In this document: positions 1-12,974 of the stretch, piece after piece
Numbering within the stretch: the first letter of the stretch is position 1
Layout of the letters: each line of letters opens with the position of its first letter
Assembly (NCBI GenBank): GCA_025331565.1
Contig: JAFREQ010000066.1
Coordinates: 1,116,001 to 1,180,000, forward strand
Source of the DNA: Holacanthus passer
Taxonomy: Eukaryota > Chordata > Actinopteri > Pomacanthidae
Length of the DNA stretch: 64,000 nucleotides
Direction: 5' to 3'
The notes under the pieces: model-generated
Seen by the model: only the letters and a program-made list of their open reading frames with translations
What the model was told of the DNA's origin: nothing
Databases searched by the model: none
Translations under genes and position numbers: made by a program

Positions 1-743
1 TCTGCTACTTTTGTCTAGACATTTCTATCTTTAGTTTTTTCTACATTTTGCTTTTTGAAAAAACTGACACTTAATGATATTAATTTGTATTCTTCTTTTA
101 ATTCATAAAAAAAAGTAATATCAGAAAGTATCAGAAAGTGCAATTCTTTGCCTCCTCCAGTGTTACAGCAATGCTTTTCAACAAGTCGACCAAGATTCAA
201 TTACTCCATTTGTTCTCTCAGGCATTTACAGTTATTTACAGGCGATATTATTCATATGCAGCAAGTACTTCTGCATCAGTCTTTGGGCACGATTAATTTG
301 CCACACGTATGCTAATGTTTGTTGATAGATCAGAGTGATTAATATTCAACAGTTTTGTCAATCTGTGTGCTGGTGGTACCTCCAGCCAGACAACTGGTAA
401 TAATGACCAACTGTCAGCGCGGATTTGGCTTCCCATCGCTCTGCTAGTGAAGTAAGAGCAGTACAGCAGCTGCTGGAGCGGTGGGCTGCTTATGATAACA
501 GGTGTCTCGACCGGAGGATTGTCGGCTGGTTGCCTAGGAAACAGATGTTAAAGACCCTTCCTCCTGCCACTTCCTCACTTTTTCCTTGTTCATCCTTTTT
601 GTTCCGTCACTCTCTCTCTCATTCCTGATTTTTTTTCCCCCCGTCCTCTGTGATTGTCGCTCCGTTTTGATCATTTTGATCTCTGTTGTTTGATCTTTCT
701 TGTTTTCTCTCCCACATGCATACTCATTTATGTAAATGTGAAT

Positions 744-997
744 CAGGTTTATTGCCACATGCGGTTATACACACAGTACAACTCTGCATTTAACCCATGC
801 CTGAGGTGAGTGGGAAGCCACTTTGCAGCACCTGGGGACCAACTCCAGCTTTGAGCCAAGGACTAAATGTTTTTAATGGTGGAGCCCCCAGAGGAAACCA
901 ACATACCCACACAGAGAAAGGCCGTGCCCCAGTCAGGAATCAAACCCAGGACCTTTTAGTTGTGAGGCCACAGTGATCTAACCACTGAGCTGTATCT

Positions 998-1003
<6 letters not shown>
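744..1003 (-). mobile_element. tRNA-derived SINE, minus orientation
   Basis: Read on the minus strand, the right end gives a tRNA-like head: CTCAGTGGTTAG (A-box-like, about 980–993) followed by GGGTTTGATTCC (B-box-like, 936–947). The body then contains the bracketing phrase 'gaggccacagtg…ccactgagc' and 'gcagcacctggggaccaact', both widespread in fish genomes. The tail lies towards 744. No coding content. The SINE head stops about 35 bp before the cadm4 splice acceptor at 1036. Family name not assigned. Confidence 0.7.

Positions 1004-1029
<26 letters not shown>
1003..1029. repeat. (CT)n microsatellite acting as polypyrimidine tract
   Basis: A run of about 13 CT units ends in 'ccccacag', so the microsatellite supplies the polypyrimidine tract of the acceptor for the first cadm4 exon in the window. 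Confidence 0.85.
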
Positions 1030-1030
<1 letters not shown>

Positions 1031-1036
1031 CCACAG

Positions 1037-1127
1037 TTGCACCCACAGTGAGAATCGTTCCTCCTTCTGGCATTTTGCGAGAGGGCGACTCGCTCAGCCT
1101 CACCTGCTCCGTCACTGGGAACCCTCT
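1037..1127 (+). CDS. cadm4: cadm4 exon: first half of Ig domain 3
   Basis: Acceptor 'ccccacag' and donor 'CT|gtaagt'. Translation after the split first codon runs APTVRIVPPSGILREGD, then SLSLTCSVTGNP. The Cys is the B-strand cysteine of Ig3, and REGD…LTC is the usual CADM start of this domain. The exon enters in phase 1 (first two bases complete a codon from an exon outside the window) and ends in phase 2. Confidence 0.9.
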
Positions 1128-3534
1128 GTAAGTCTGTGTGTGTGGACGTTTGTTTTTGTTGGTGCAATCTGCCTTCAGTAAATTCTATCCTCCACTTTTA
1201 CATATGACATAATGACACAAACCTGCTGTAGAATCTGATAATATGGTACATAACACATGCATAGAAGCAAGTTCACCCTGCAGGGCACATGCACTGTCAT
1301 CGGTCATGGCAGTATAGGTAACAATGAAAAGCCTCACTACACTGAACACTAAGTCACTGATCGTTGTTGTCCTCTAAAATGCGAGTGCTTTGCTGTTAAA
1401 AACAGTATTTGAGGTCATCATTTAATGAGGTGTGATGATTTAAAAAGTTGTTTTAAAAAGAAATTGAGTCATATATCCTCTCACCTTCTACAAGATATGA
1501 CACCCACATTTACCAGCTGGCACAAAGTGCTGCTTGTGAAGCTTTTTTTGGGCTGTCAGAGCAGTGTGTTTATGCATTTTTCTCTCTTTCCATTATGAAT
1601 TCCTGACAAAATAATCAGAAAGTATAAAAGGTTTGTCTCAACAAAGCGTTTGCGCTTGAAAGGCTGCAATGAGTCTTGACAAATCGGCTTAAGGATACAC
1701 AGAAAGCGTTTGATTGACGACAACATGCAGGAGGTTGCCAAGTTCAACGACAGCCCCTTACAAATGCAAAAATTTCACAAAATGGTACTATGGGATAGCA
1801 AGCATACACATTAAAACTGTTTTGGGAAATTGTTTTGCACTGCAATGAGACTGACATTTAGGTCGTAACATCACCAAATAGCTGGCAGCTGCAGGTAGCA
1901 GCTACAAGCCTACAGGGCTCTACTTTCATTCTGGCATGTGTTTGGAGGGGGAAATTACTGCTGGCTTCAGACGTTTTCAGTTCACACATTTACCCAAGGC
2001 GCCTTTTCTAAGTGTAATTGTAAAATAAGCTTGAATTCAACAACCTGGAATGATTGAAAAAGTCAGAGCCAAAGGTGCTCGTTGCTGTGACCACGGACTG
2101 TAGAGAATAGTTTAGAAGTTAAAGTGATGACGCTCAAAAGTATCTGGTAATGTTTCCATGGTTTTTCTTACAGCAATTTTCAAAAACATGAAAATGTATG
2201 AAAGTCATACTAATGTAAGTAAACTGCAGCAGGTTGGTTTGGATGATTTTAAACAGTGAGTCTAAACACACAGATGAACGGCAATGAGTTAGTAAATTGT
2301 GCTGCCAAAAGGTTGTTTTCTTGAAGGTTGATTTATGGCCCGCAAGCTGAATCAGATATGTGATCTGTGACACAGACAGCTTCACTATATATACTGCTCA
2401 TTTTCAAAGTAATTACTTTACATCTTGCACAAAAATAAATCTTCTTCTTAATAGCTCAAATGTCCTTGAGTAACCTCTACCTGCTCCAGTGCAGCTTTTC
2501 ACTGGTCGCAGCAGAAAACAGTGGTTTTCCTGGACAGCTACCAAATGTGTGAGAATAAAGCGGGCCACCACTGGAAGGAGAACATGTGCACTTTATCAGC
2601 CCTCAATACACGTTCCAAAAAGAAGGAAAAAAAAAGAAAAATGGAAGAGAGCTTCTCCCATAAGTAGCTTAAAATAGCCAGCTGCAAGAGATCTCACCCC
2701 CCTTTCGCTTTATTATGTGTTGTTGAAATGAAGTTGACCTCTTTCTATATAATTACTATCCCACATAATTCTAGGGTTCTTTCTTGGAAACTTCAAGTAA
2801 TTACCGAGTACTTCTAATCTCCACCAACTTCAATATATTCCCTATAATTACTAAAAGATCTCTTGGTTTCTTTCTAGGAATTATCCTTAAAATCGAACAG
2901 CAAATTCACATCAACTTCTTTCTTGGAAATGATTAGGAAACAGAAAATTGAGTACGACCACATGCTGTCTTCCACAAATAACGCAAGCTCCCTTTGGGCC
3001 AATCAAGCCCAAATGTGTCATCCCCCGAACTGTAATTGAAGTTAATCTAAGGGTGTCTAATATATCACATGTAAAATTGCAATATTAACACAGCAGTCAA
3101 ACTAATCATGGGAGGATAGAGCCAAAGAGGCATTCTTAGTTTGATCAAAGTCAGAAGAGCTGTACAGCACCTGTGATATCACCTGACATTTAATGTTTGA
3201 TGCAGAGATAAAAACCACCTTATCCATATTTATCCATAAGAGCTTCAGACGGAGGCACAGAAGTTACAAGAGTGTGAGAATATAATAGAAATTGAGTTTA
3301 AATGCGGACATATCATAAACGTGTATGTGAGGGAAGAGCAACTAAACCCAATCAGCAGTCAACACTTTTAAGAGCCAGCTTTGAAACAAAGCCTTTTTTC
3401 TAGTGTGTTCACAGCCCTTTGTGCACTTTCCAGAAGGGTATTGGGTCCTAAGCTCTTAAAGCCTCCCCTAGATGGTCCGTCTGTCTGTGGGCATCAAGTC
3501 CACTAAAGCTCCCCAGTAAAGCTTCATGCAGCCA

Positions 3535-3579
<45 letters not shown>

Positions 3580-3680
3580 TGTGTGTGTGTGATGACTTAA
3601 GTGAAATCCCACAGTGAGGACTGGCTGAGAAGCGTATTGGCTATAGCCCCACTAAAGCTTTGTAACGGCTGGTTGGGGAC

Positions 3681-3727
<47 letters not shown>

Positions 3728-3737
3728 GTGTGTGTGC

Positions 3738-3772
<35 letters not shown>

Positions 3773-6700
3773 TTTGGTGCATGCGCACGTATGCAAGACA
3801 GTGGGAGATGGGACAGCAGGCCACTCTGGACTCTAACCCTCATCTCACGCTGGACTGCACACACACACACGCTCACACACACACACACATTACCATCCTC
3901 GCTTGCTCCCTGGCCCTGTTAACTGCCTGTTTAGTATTAATGACCAATTATATGCCACTTCCTTTCGGTGGAGGGGTACACTCATTGTTTGTCTGTTACG
4001 AGGACGAGAGATGAAGACGACGTTTTGTCATTTTGCTTAATTGCCTGCTTATTTGCGTGCTAGGGTTTGAAGGAATTACAGCGCGTGGGAGTACAAGTAC
4101 GTGTGTGTGTGTGTTAGAGAGAGAGGAACAGCGGGAGATTTTGTTTTGTGCACGCTTAGTGTGTGCTGGATAAGCGAGAGAGTGTGTGTGACTAAGCAAA
4201 AAAGAGGTTTAATTAGACGTCCTGAGGGATTAGAAGCCAGATGAGTAAGGATTGTAATCTGGCCAGGGTGGCATGAGCCATGACACTCAGCCAGCCACAC
4301 ACACACACATATACACACACATTTTTGTTCGCCAGGATGTCTCTGTAATCCTCGCACCTCCTGTCTGCTCTGCTCTGCCCGTCTTTCATGACCAATTCAT
4401 TTTGCCTGCCCGCTCCTTCCCTTCATCTCCCACCACACCATCTCTTCTCCTCTCTGTCTTTCCTCCACCTGTAGTAACACTTCTTCTATCGCCTACTTTT
4501 TTTCCCCCCCGCTCTGCACATCTGACACTCTATTTCTCTCTCATCTGGCCTCCTTTCCCTCCTGCCAGCCCTTTCACACGATCGCCGCCCTCTGACCGTC
4601 CATCTCCTCATTATTTGTCAGGATGCAGCCCTCTGTTGCTTGGCTCGTTCTCCAAGCCACTTTTATACTTTGTTCTCGTGTCATCGTCCCCCTGTGGGCT
4701 TCTTTACCCTCCTTCTTCACCTCTCTTTATAGCATCCCCCGGTGGCTGTGCTTTGATCCCTTGTCTCTTTCCACTTTTTCATTTTTAATACCCTTTAGCG
4801 CTTTCTACTAAATGTGTTTAAAATTAGCAGCCTACTCGTGGTGTTAGCTAGAGAGGTAGTTGTCTGGTTGTCTGGGCAAGGTATTTACTTATTATTCATT
4901 ACGTCATTAAAATAATTACATCACTGTGCCATTTTACTCAACAGCAGAAGTAATGAGTTACATTACTTTTGTTACTCAGTCCAGTGTCATCAAAGGTGAC
5001 ATTGAAGAGCTCAAAACTCACATGTCCCATTTTCTCTATTTAACGGGTGTAGAAACAAAAAAAATTGTGGTCTAAGCAGCCAGCCTTCATTTTGCAAGTA
5101 TTTACTGACCAGAACCAGACGATTCCTCAATGTAGACTCTCCAGTCCCTAACATAAGCAGCTACATGTAACACACGTGTACGTAATGTATACTGAGACGA
5201 GACGAAACATTTAATTTAAACAAGTTTGATGTTCATTGCATCCTATTTCTTGTCTCATGGCGGAGGCTAATCACTTCCCCACACCTACAACCGACTAAAC
5301 TAATCAAGCCTCCATCAAACTCACTATAACTGTGAACTAACCAAGTCAAAGAAATGAAGCATACTGAAAACAGTGAACACAGAAGTAATTACATGTGTAA
5401 ATCTACAATCTAGCTGTATTTAAATAGAACGGTAGAGGTTGAACATTATGCTGTTGTAGAATTTGTTGTAGTGTTATGTTTGATTATTTATCTACATATA
5501 TCCTGTATTCATGCACGTGGGAGGGTATGTGAAGCTGACTCAGGGACAAGTTTTTGAAGTTGAATTTTTAAATCTTGCTGCAAGTAACAAATATTATACT
5601 TATTAATTTATCTATTGATTTTTTTTATTATTAAGTAGCTAGTTGCCATAAAATGTAATAAAAATTGTAAAACAACAAAAAAAAAGAGGCTCATCACTAT
5701 TTCCCAGAGCCAAAGATGACGTCCTCAAAATCCAAATATATTCAATTCAAAGCTGGATGTTCGCCATCCGTCTTTGATAAACGACTTCAACAATTAGCTG
5801 ATTATCAAAAAAGTTAATTTTCTAGCAGTTGGCAAGCCAATTAATCATCAATTATCATTTCAGCACTATCAAATATTAAGCCTCTCCCTGTCTCCTTCCC
5901 TCCAGGCCCAGGAACATTCAGTGGTCCAAGATTAACGACACCTTACCTGAGAGGGCAGAGATTTCTGGTCCCACCTTTCAGATCTCTCGTCTCAGCCAAT
6001 CGCACAACGGGACGTACTTGTGCCAGGCCCAGAACAACTACGGCCGCGCTGCCGATCATTACACCCTGCTGGTGTATGGTGAGTAATCATCGGTAACAGT
6101 TAATTATGTGTTGCCAAGTTTTCTTGTAATTTCCACAAGTGATTGAAAAGTTTGCTCCACTGATTCTTCTCTCCTCTATTGTTTTCATTTTTGTTTTCAT
6201 TTCCAGTCTTAACTATCCCACGCAATTGTTAACTGTGAATAATTTTCTGTTCAATGCATCTTTTGTTTGTTACATTTCTTGTTGTTTTGATGGTATTTTT
6301 GTGAGAAATCTTTAAAATTGTATTGATCCTTTTATCTTCCCAGTGTCCTTGCAGTCTGACTATTCTGGCACTGGGTAATAGACCCATTAAATCGTGATGC
6401 TTGTCTCATCTGTCTTTCAGCTTTATTTGTTTTCCTGATTCGGTCCACAGCAGGAAACCTCTGCTAAACCTCCTGTGCAATTGATTCAACAGAGATATCG
6501 ATCCCGCCACAAGACGTAGGCTACTGTGCTCAGATACGAGTCACCAGCATCATTATTGAGGCTATATCTTGTAAAGAACCAATTTATCATGTCCCCCGTG
6601 ACCCAATCCTCTCTTCAAGGAATTCGGAGTAACTTACATCTTCAAGTGCGATAAATAAAGCTTCAAGATGTTGTGACAGCAAAATGAATTTCACAACATA

Positions 6701-9700
6701 AGCGAGCACGTAGGAGACAAAGTTAACACACAGTGCAGAGTGTTAACTCGATGTTGGAACTCTGAATTTCACATGGTAACGGTTAACAACAGTGGAACAT
6801 CTGTTGCATTCAAAATTCAAGCGAATCAACTTCGCTTGTTGCTTGAGCGGAGGTTTCAGAGGGGGAGGGACATGTGGGTGAGCTTTTGTTGTCGGCTTTT
6901 TACAAGTTTTCCAAGATGTTGCACCTAGATTCACTGGTGCTTGCTAAATTCTTAATGAAGGTTGACCCAGATAAACTGCACGCCGCGGCTCAAAGAGGAT
7001 GACGGTGGAACTCGCAACATCACATAAAGATCCTGCGTCACCATAAAGTTATTTTTCAGGAAATGTGACAAATTGGCCAACTTTCTCTCTGAGTTTGATG
7101 CGTGTTTGAAAGCGAGGTTTTGATGCGTGTTAATGTTGCTCAATCCGCACATGAAACAACCGAGTAAACTCTCAGTCAGAAGGACAAAATTGGGATTGTG
7201 AGGTTTAATTGGACGGCAGCAAAGCTAAATGGAAAAGCTAGCTCGTCATCAGAGGCTTCTCCGGCTTCACATCCAATACGTTTGTGGTTTGGCCTAATTA
7301 CAGGCACACTAGTGTCACTCAGCAGGTTTGCCCTTTTGATCTACACCCCTCCCTGCTGGCTGCTCCTGTCACTGCACCCAAGCACCTGATTCGGAGATCA
7401 GAAGCGGAGGAGCGCATGGAGGGAATAGAGACATGATATCTTATGTAACATTTTTAGGCTGCTTTTGGTTGGCGCCCCCTCATCTATCCATCATACTAAC
7501 ACTCTCTTTCTCCCTCGCACGCGCGCACACTCGCAATCCACAGTCGCACACCCTTGTACAAGCATGTCTAGCATCAAACGGCACACATAATGGCAGCTTT
7601 CCACAGGCATCAAGGGTGGCAACGGTGGCAAGATGAAAGGTGACGTCCCCACCTACTTCCCTCCCTCTCTCTGTGTCTCTCTCTCTCTCTCTATCCTAGA
7701 AGGTTAGACATGTCGAGCTTTGATGTGCGTTGCCACCTCTGTAGAAAAATGTTCTGTCTCTCTCCCTCCTCCTCCTCCTCCTCAGCTTCCTCCCTCACCA
7801 TTTTTTAGCTGTCTTCCTCATTTGTTTATCTCTATGCCATTTCTTCTCTCCTACGTTTCATCATTTATCTTCTTTATTTCATGCTGTTGCTCTGTGCTGG
7901 TCATTAATTTGATTTATCTCGCTTTTTTTTTTTTATCCTCTCTTATTGTGGAAAAAGGGTACATTTAAAGTAAGAAATCTTGCCTCCGCTGAAATCCATA
8001 AAAGACCAGAAATCCACATAACCAGCATAAGCCAAGCCTCAGCTCTTCTGCTCTGCACCACGGATTTCCAGCAATCAGCTTCTTAAATCCTCCCGCTGTA
8101 GCCCCACATCAGTGGTGGTTTGCTGTACTTTAAAAATATGTAGTCGCCCACTGGGCAGATTGTTTCAAACCTTATCTCAAAGAGCTCAGAGTTGTTGATT
8201 CCAACCATCAAATATAATCTGTAGACGACTGAAAGTCACTCCTCATTTTCCTGTATGTCACAACTAATAATCTGGCTAATGTGGTGTTAATTCTTTCTCA
8301 AGAAATGTAAAATGAACTCCTTTCATTCAGGCTTTAATGTTTCCAGTGATATGTGTGTCTTTGCAAAAACACAACTATAAAACAGTGTGTTTTCTATACA
8401 TCACTGCCAAAGCAATTACACAGCTGTGGATGATTTAATATGTTGTTAGTTAACAGCTACATTCTGATGATGAAATACAAAGTTCACCACTCAATATTGA
8501 AAGTAAATATGATTCCACTTTGAAATCTGTTGAGATGAGTCATAGCTCATGACACTTATTCACAGTGTGCTTTTTCTCATTCCAGCACCCACATTGTTTT
8601 AGTAGGTGTCTCTATTTATGTATTTTTTCAAAATAGAGAATATCTCATTTTGTAACAAAGCTCTTCACTTATTCCTTTGCAGATAGAAAGAAGAAGCAGC
8701 ATCACTCTCGCTCCTCTTCTTGTTCTTTGTGAGCTCATTTTTCCCCCTGTCAGAACTAATTTAACCTCTTTCTTCTCTCTCCCTCTCTCACCTCTTTCTC
8801 ACCGACATGTCCACTTCCTCCTTGCACTCCTCCCACACCCGTTCAACTGTTTTTCACCTTGCCACCAGATTGCCCTCCATTCTTGGTTCAGCTGCAGTTC
8901 AGTGTCTTTACTGAAAGACGGCCTAGGTGTCGGAGAATATGGCACAGCGAGAAGTGGGTGTCACTAAGTGAGGCGTTGGGGAGGGGGGAGGGGGGGCGAA
9001 GTGATGGAGAGAAGAAGGACGACGGAGGTCGGACGCGGGTTAACATTCAGTACCACAGCCTGTCAGATAAACGGACTGTCAGTTTAGTTGGCTCCCAGCC
9101 CTCCCAGGGGGAATCCCAGGGTGCACTTGGGGAAGGAAGGGGAGGAAGGAGGGAGTGCTGGAGGATGTGTGCTGTAAAAGATGAGTCAGCAGAAAAGAAA
9201 CCATTTTATTGCAAGTGCAGAAAAACTACCAGTAGTCTCTTTCTCTCTTGTCTCTCTCCTTCTCATTTCATGTCAACCTTCCCTCTGTGAGAGTTATCTG
9301 CCATCAGGGTCTGTACACTTGGTACAAACTCAGGCAAAAGTGGCTGCCAATTTGTCGTAGGTGCTTTAGGCGCTGCCACTTTATGAAGGGAGACGAGCTG
9401 AATGCTGGCGAAGGAGAACAGAGAGCGAGAGGTGGGAAACTCTCCAGGGAGCCCGGGCCGTGGCAAAGACATGATGCATTGAAGCTGAGCTTTATTTGAA
9501 TGGTCACACTCGTGTGTAAATGTAACTCTGTGTGTGAGTGAGTGTGCATGCGCTTTCACGTGTTTATGATTCAGAGAAAGCAAGGGAGAGATTTCTCATT
9601 AGCGTGCGTGTAAGTGTGTGCACCACTTAATTTGATGAAATTAACTTTCTGCAACTTTCCAAAAGTCACTAATGATGTGACTTGATGTGATGAAATGTGA

Positions 9701-11742
9701 GCAATAGTTTTCAATGAATCGCAGAGCGCACACACTCATACACACACAAAGACATTTCACACAGGCACGCAGCAAGTATCTGCAGAATGTGTAAAGGATG
9801 TGGCCTCTGTTGGTTGTTTCATCTCTATGCCACCATTGTTAAGGAGAAATTGGATTTTTTTATGTGTGTGCACATGAATGCGTGTGCATGTGACTGGGAG
9901 GAGAATGTTGCAGATTGTCTGGTGAAAGCCCGGAGGGCTCCCTTATGTAATTGAACTGAGCTGCTGCACTCAGATGAATCGCCAAGCCAATAAAACCCAT
10001 TAGAATTGAATTGCATGAGAGAGTGTGGGAGATGGAGAGAGAGAGAAAGAGAGAGAGTGAGGTAGAGATGGGGAGATAACAATTGTTAGTTTGCATATAT
10101 GTAACACACTTATATGGGTGTGTGTGTGCGTGTGTGTGAGTGTGTGTATTTCAGCAAATCAGAGTGAGCAAGGGCAAGAATAGAGGGACTAATGGTTTTA
10201 TATAAAGAATCGTGGAAAGCAGAGGGGAGTGATAGAAAGATGAAAGGATGGATAGTGAAATAGAGAGAGATACTAGGTGACCAGGGATTAGTCTGTGTCT
10301 CCTCGACTGTTGTAATGAGCCGTCAGGATAATTGGAATGAAAAACATAGACCTTCATTTAATGAAGTGAGACTTTTAAAAAAGACAGAATAAGAATGAAA
10401 GTGGAAAAGGTTGGGGGGCGAGTGGCAGCGGAAGCCAGACAGAGATAATGCAGAGTCAATTTTGTATTAAAAAAATTGTTTTCAGCACCATTTTCCTCCA
10501 CACATGACAACACACCTTTATTGGCGTCTGAGTACATTGTGAATGAGTCTTCAGCCAATCAGTGTTGGCCGTTATGGCCTCAGCTGCGGCCCTCTGACCA
10601 ATGTCCAACATCCAGCCCACTGATTGACAGCTGGAGCCTCCACTGCTCTGGGCAAGACCCTTATAATCAGGAACACTGAACATGAAAGAATAACAGGGCT
10701 CATCCAAAATGGCGGAGCAGTATCCTCGGGCGCACTTCTGCGAGAAGGAGATACGAGGAGAAACGTCATTATCGCAAGTGCCACCACATCCATCCCTGGA
10801 AATAACATGGGCTGTGTGCCTGATTGGCAGCCATATAGTGTTAATGAATAACAATATGATGTAGGGAAAAAGGGACGCTATCGGCCAAGAGAACGACAGC
10901 TGTATGGCATTCTCCTTAATTAAGTTGAAGAGAGGCAGTGAGGGAACGTAGTCACCGAGGGATGAAACCAGAGACGCAGCCGAATTAAGGGAAGTGAAGA
11001 AGGGAGGGAGTGCAAATGAGGGGAGGAGAGTTTGGTTGAAGATGAACAAGGAAAAAGAAGTGAGAGATGTCAGTGGGAAGATAAGAAAAACTTGGAAATA
11101 GGGAGAAAGAACTATTTTTAGGTCATTTGTGATAGTCAAGAGAAATTCATCAGCGTCCAGTTAATTAGTGAAGCGACCCGGGTCATTAATCCTCAGGTTC
11201 AAGTGACAACCACATGCACATGTCCACACGCACACATGCAACATATATGCATTCATGCAGGAGAGCAGCAACACACACACATACTTAGATAAATGTAGGG
11301 TAATTTTTCTTTCTCTTTATCTAGTCCAGTCTTCCTTTCTCTTTCTCACTTTGCTTCACAGAAAACTCTTCTTCTCATCTCTTTTGCCACAGAATACACT
11401 ACATATCGTGCATTTATTTACAGAGAGAAGAAGACCATGCTGGGCTTGAGGAGGGAAAAAAAAACAGGCAGGGAGAGGTATAGTGCTGACATAAGAAGAG
11501 TGCAAAAAGAGATTGATGATCTCAGGGCCAGTGGGAGAAAGGGAGAGAAGAGACAGAGGAATACTTACCAATAAATTACTCCTGAGCAGAAAGGGCAGTG
11601 TGTGTGTGTGTGTGTGTGTTTCTATATGTCTTATGGGTGCATGAACGTATACATGAACATGTGGTCTGGATGTGTGTGTGTGTGCACAAGCCTGCACGTA
11701 TTTAAAAACAAACTGTGTGTATGTGTGTGTGTGTGTGTATGT

Positions 11743-11785
<43 letters not shown>

Positions 11786-12937
11786 ATGAGACACTGAGTA
11801 CGTAGACTACCTCGCATAGAGATGGTTTGAAGGCATGTTATTCACAAGGGCTGATGCACACTCGCAGACACACACATTCACACCCACTCCTCCATCTCCC
11901 TTTTAGTTCTTGTCAGCCATTATTTTTGTCTTTAGTGGCAATATGAACTTGTCTCTTTCTACCTCTCTACCTACCATTGTGCCTCAGCCATTGATTCGGA
12001 GAATGTGTCAAGATCCAAGCTATTGTTCGCCATTGAATGAGACAGACCCTGCATGGCACTTTTCCACTGGGAATGCATCTGTCACAGACAATGTCTCTGT
12101 CTCCCCTGCCATTGTGCCATAGAAAATGTGTCAGTGATAGAGAATGTGTTCCTATATATTCCAATTGCCTCATAGATGAATGTCAATCTGCCAGGTGTAA
12201 TTCTCTTCAGCCACCGCTTTAAAGCATGTCCTTCCCATTGTAAACGTCTTCTTTAACCCCCTCAGCCAGCATTGAGGCCTGACGAGGAATATCATTTGTC
12301 CTTGTCTTTATCTCTTGTCAGGGGTCGAGATCGATTCCATTTCACACAGAGTCAATTTGGGAAAATAATTAGCAACATTTGTCTCTGGTATCGAAATGAC
12401 ATCGGCCTCAATTGCCGAGAAGCATGTTTAAGTCTTTCCTCCTTTATTTTACGTTTTCTCCTCCTCCTTCTCGAAACTCATTGGAAGAGACGAGCAGTCT
12501 TTGAGACTAGCGTCCAATGATTATCGAGCAGAAGAAGAAGAAGAAGTTTTTGTTCAATAATAATAGAGCATGTGATGTGTTTTATCGGCTGTAGTAACTT
12601 TCCTATAAAACCCTGCAACGCCCTGTTTGAAATGTCACTGCATGTTGTAGATAATAGCATTCGTGTATGTGTGTGTTATCCCATTCCCTGTCTGTCTGTA
12701 GATAATGTGTCAGTTACTACCACGGTCCCTCCCACTCCTACCACCCAACCAATCACCTCCCATCCCGCCACCCTAACCTTCCTAACACCCAGCATCGCCC
12801 CGGACGTGAAAGGTAACACACACACACTTTATTATTCTGCCTCTGCTACCCTCCATCTTCTCCCTCGTCCTTCCCTGCTCTCCTTTGGTGTCTTTCACCC
12901 CCCCAACTCGTTTGATGACTCTCAGGTGGCCTACAAC

Positions 12938-12974
<37 letters not shown>

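Larger units (their letters stand above)
1128..5905. other. cadm4: cadm4 intron; microsatellites and repeats only
   Basis: No exon seen. It holds long GT tracts at 3537–3590 and 3683–3769, CA tracts at 3860–3888, a pyrimidine-rich stretch at 4400–4620, a possible repeat fragment at about 4880–4985 ('gtaatgagttacattac') and a dispersed repeat at 5600–5867. Frames encoding runs of Cys-Val or His-Thr here are microsatellite translations. Confidence 0.8.
6079..12701. other. cadm4: cadm4 intron; candidate regulatory stretch inside
   Basis: No exon that I can support. It carries pyrimidine- and GT-rich simple sequence (about 7660–7800, 10105–10150, 11598–11620, 11714–11784), a 227-codon minus-strand open frame at 10456–11139 that I judge non-coding, and two balanced-composition stretches (about 10490–10920 and 11905–12660) that look more like regulatory sequence than repeat. 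Confidence 0.7.

Noticed and set aside
3597..4014. Overlapping frames encoding Cys-Val and His-Thr runs (also at 11602, 12782, 13070, 13403, 13572, 39585)
   Set aside because: Direct translations of GT/CA microsatellites.
10456..11139. 227-codon minus-strand open frame
   Set aside because: Composition reflects the pyrimidine-rich opposite strand (Ser/Leu/Phe/Pro runs). There is no recognisable domain, it lies inside a cadm4 intron, and the C-terminal part shifts abruptly in character. More likely non-coding DNA that happens to lack stops.
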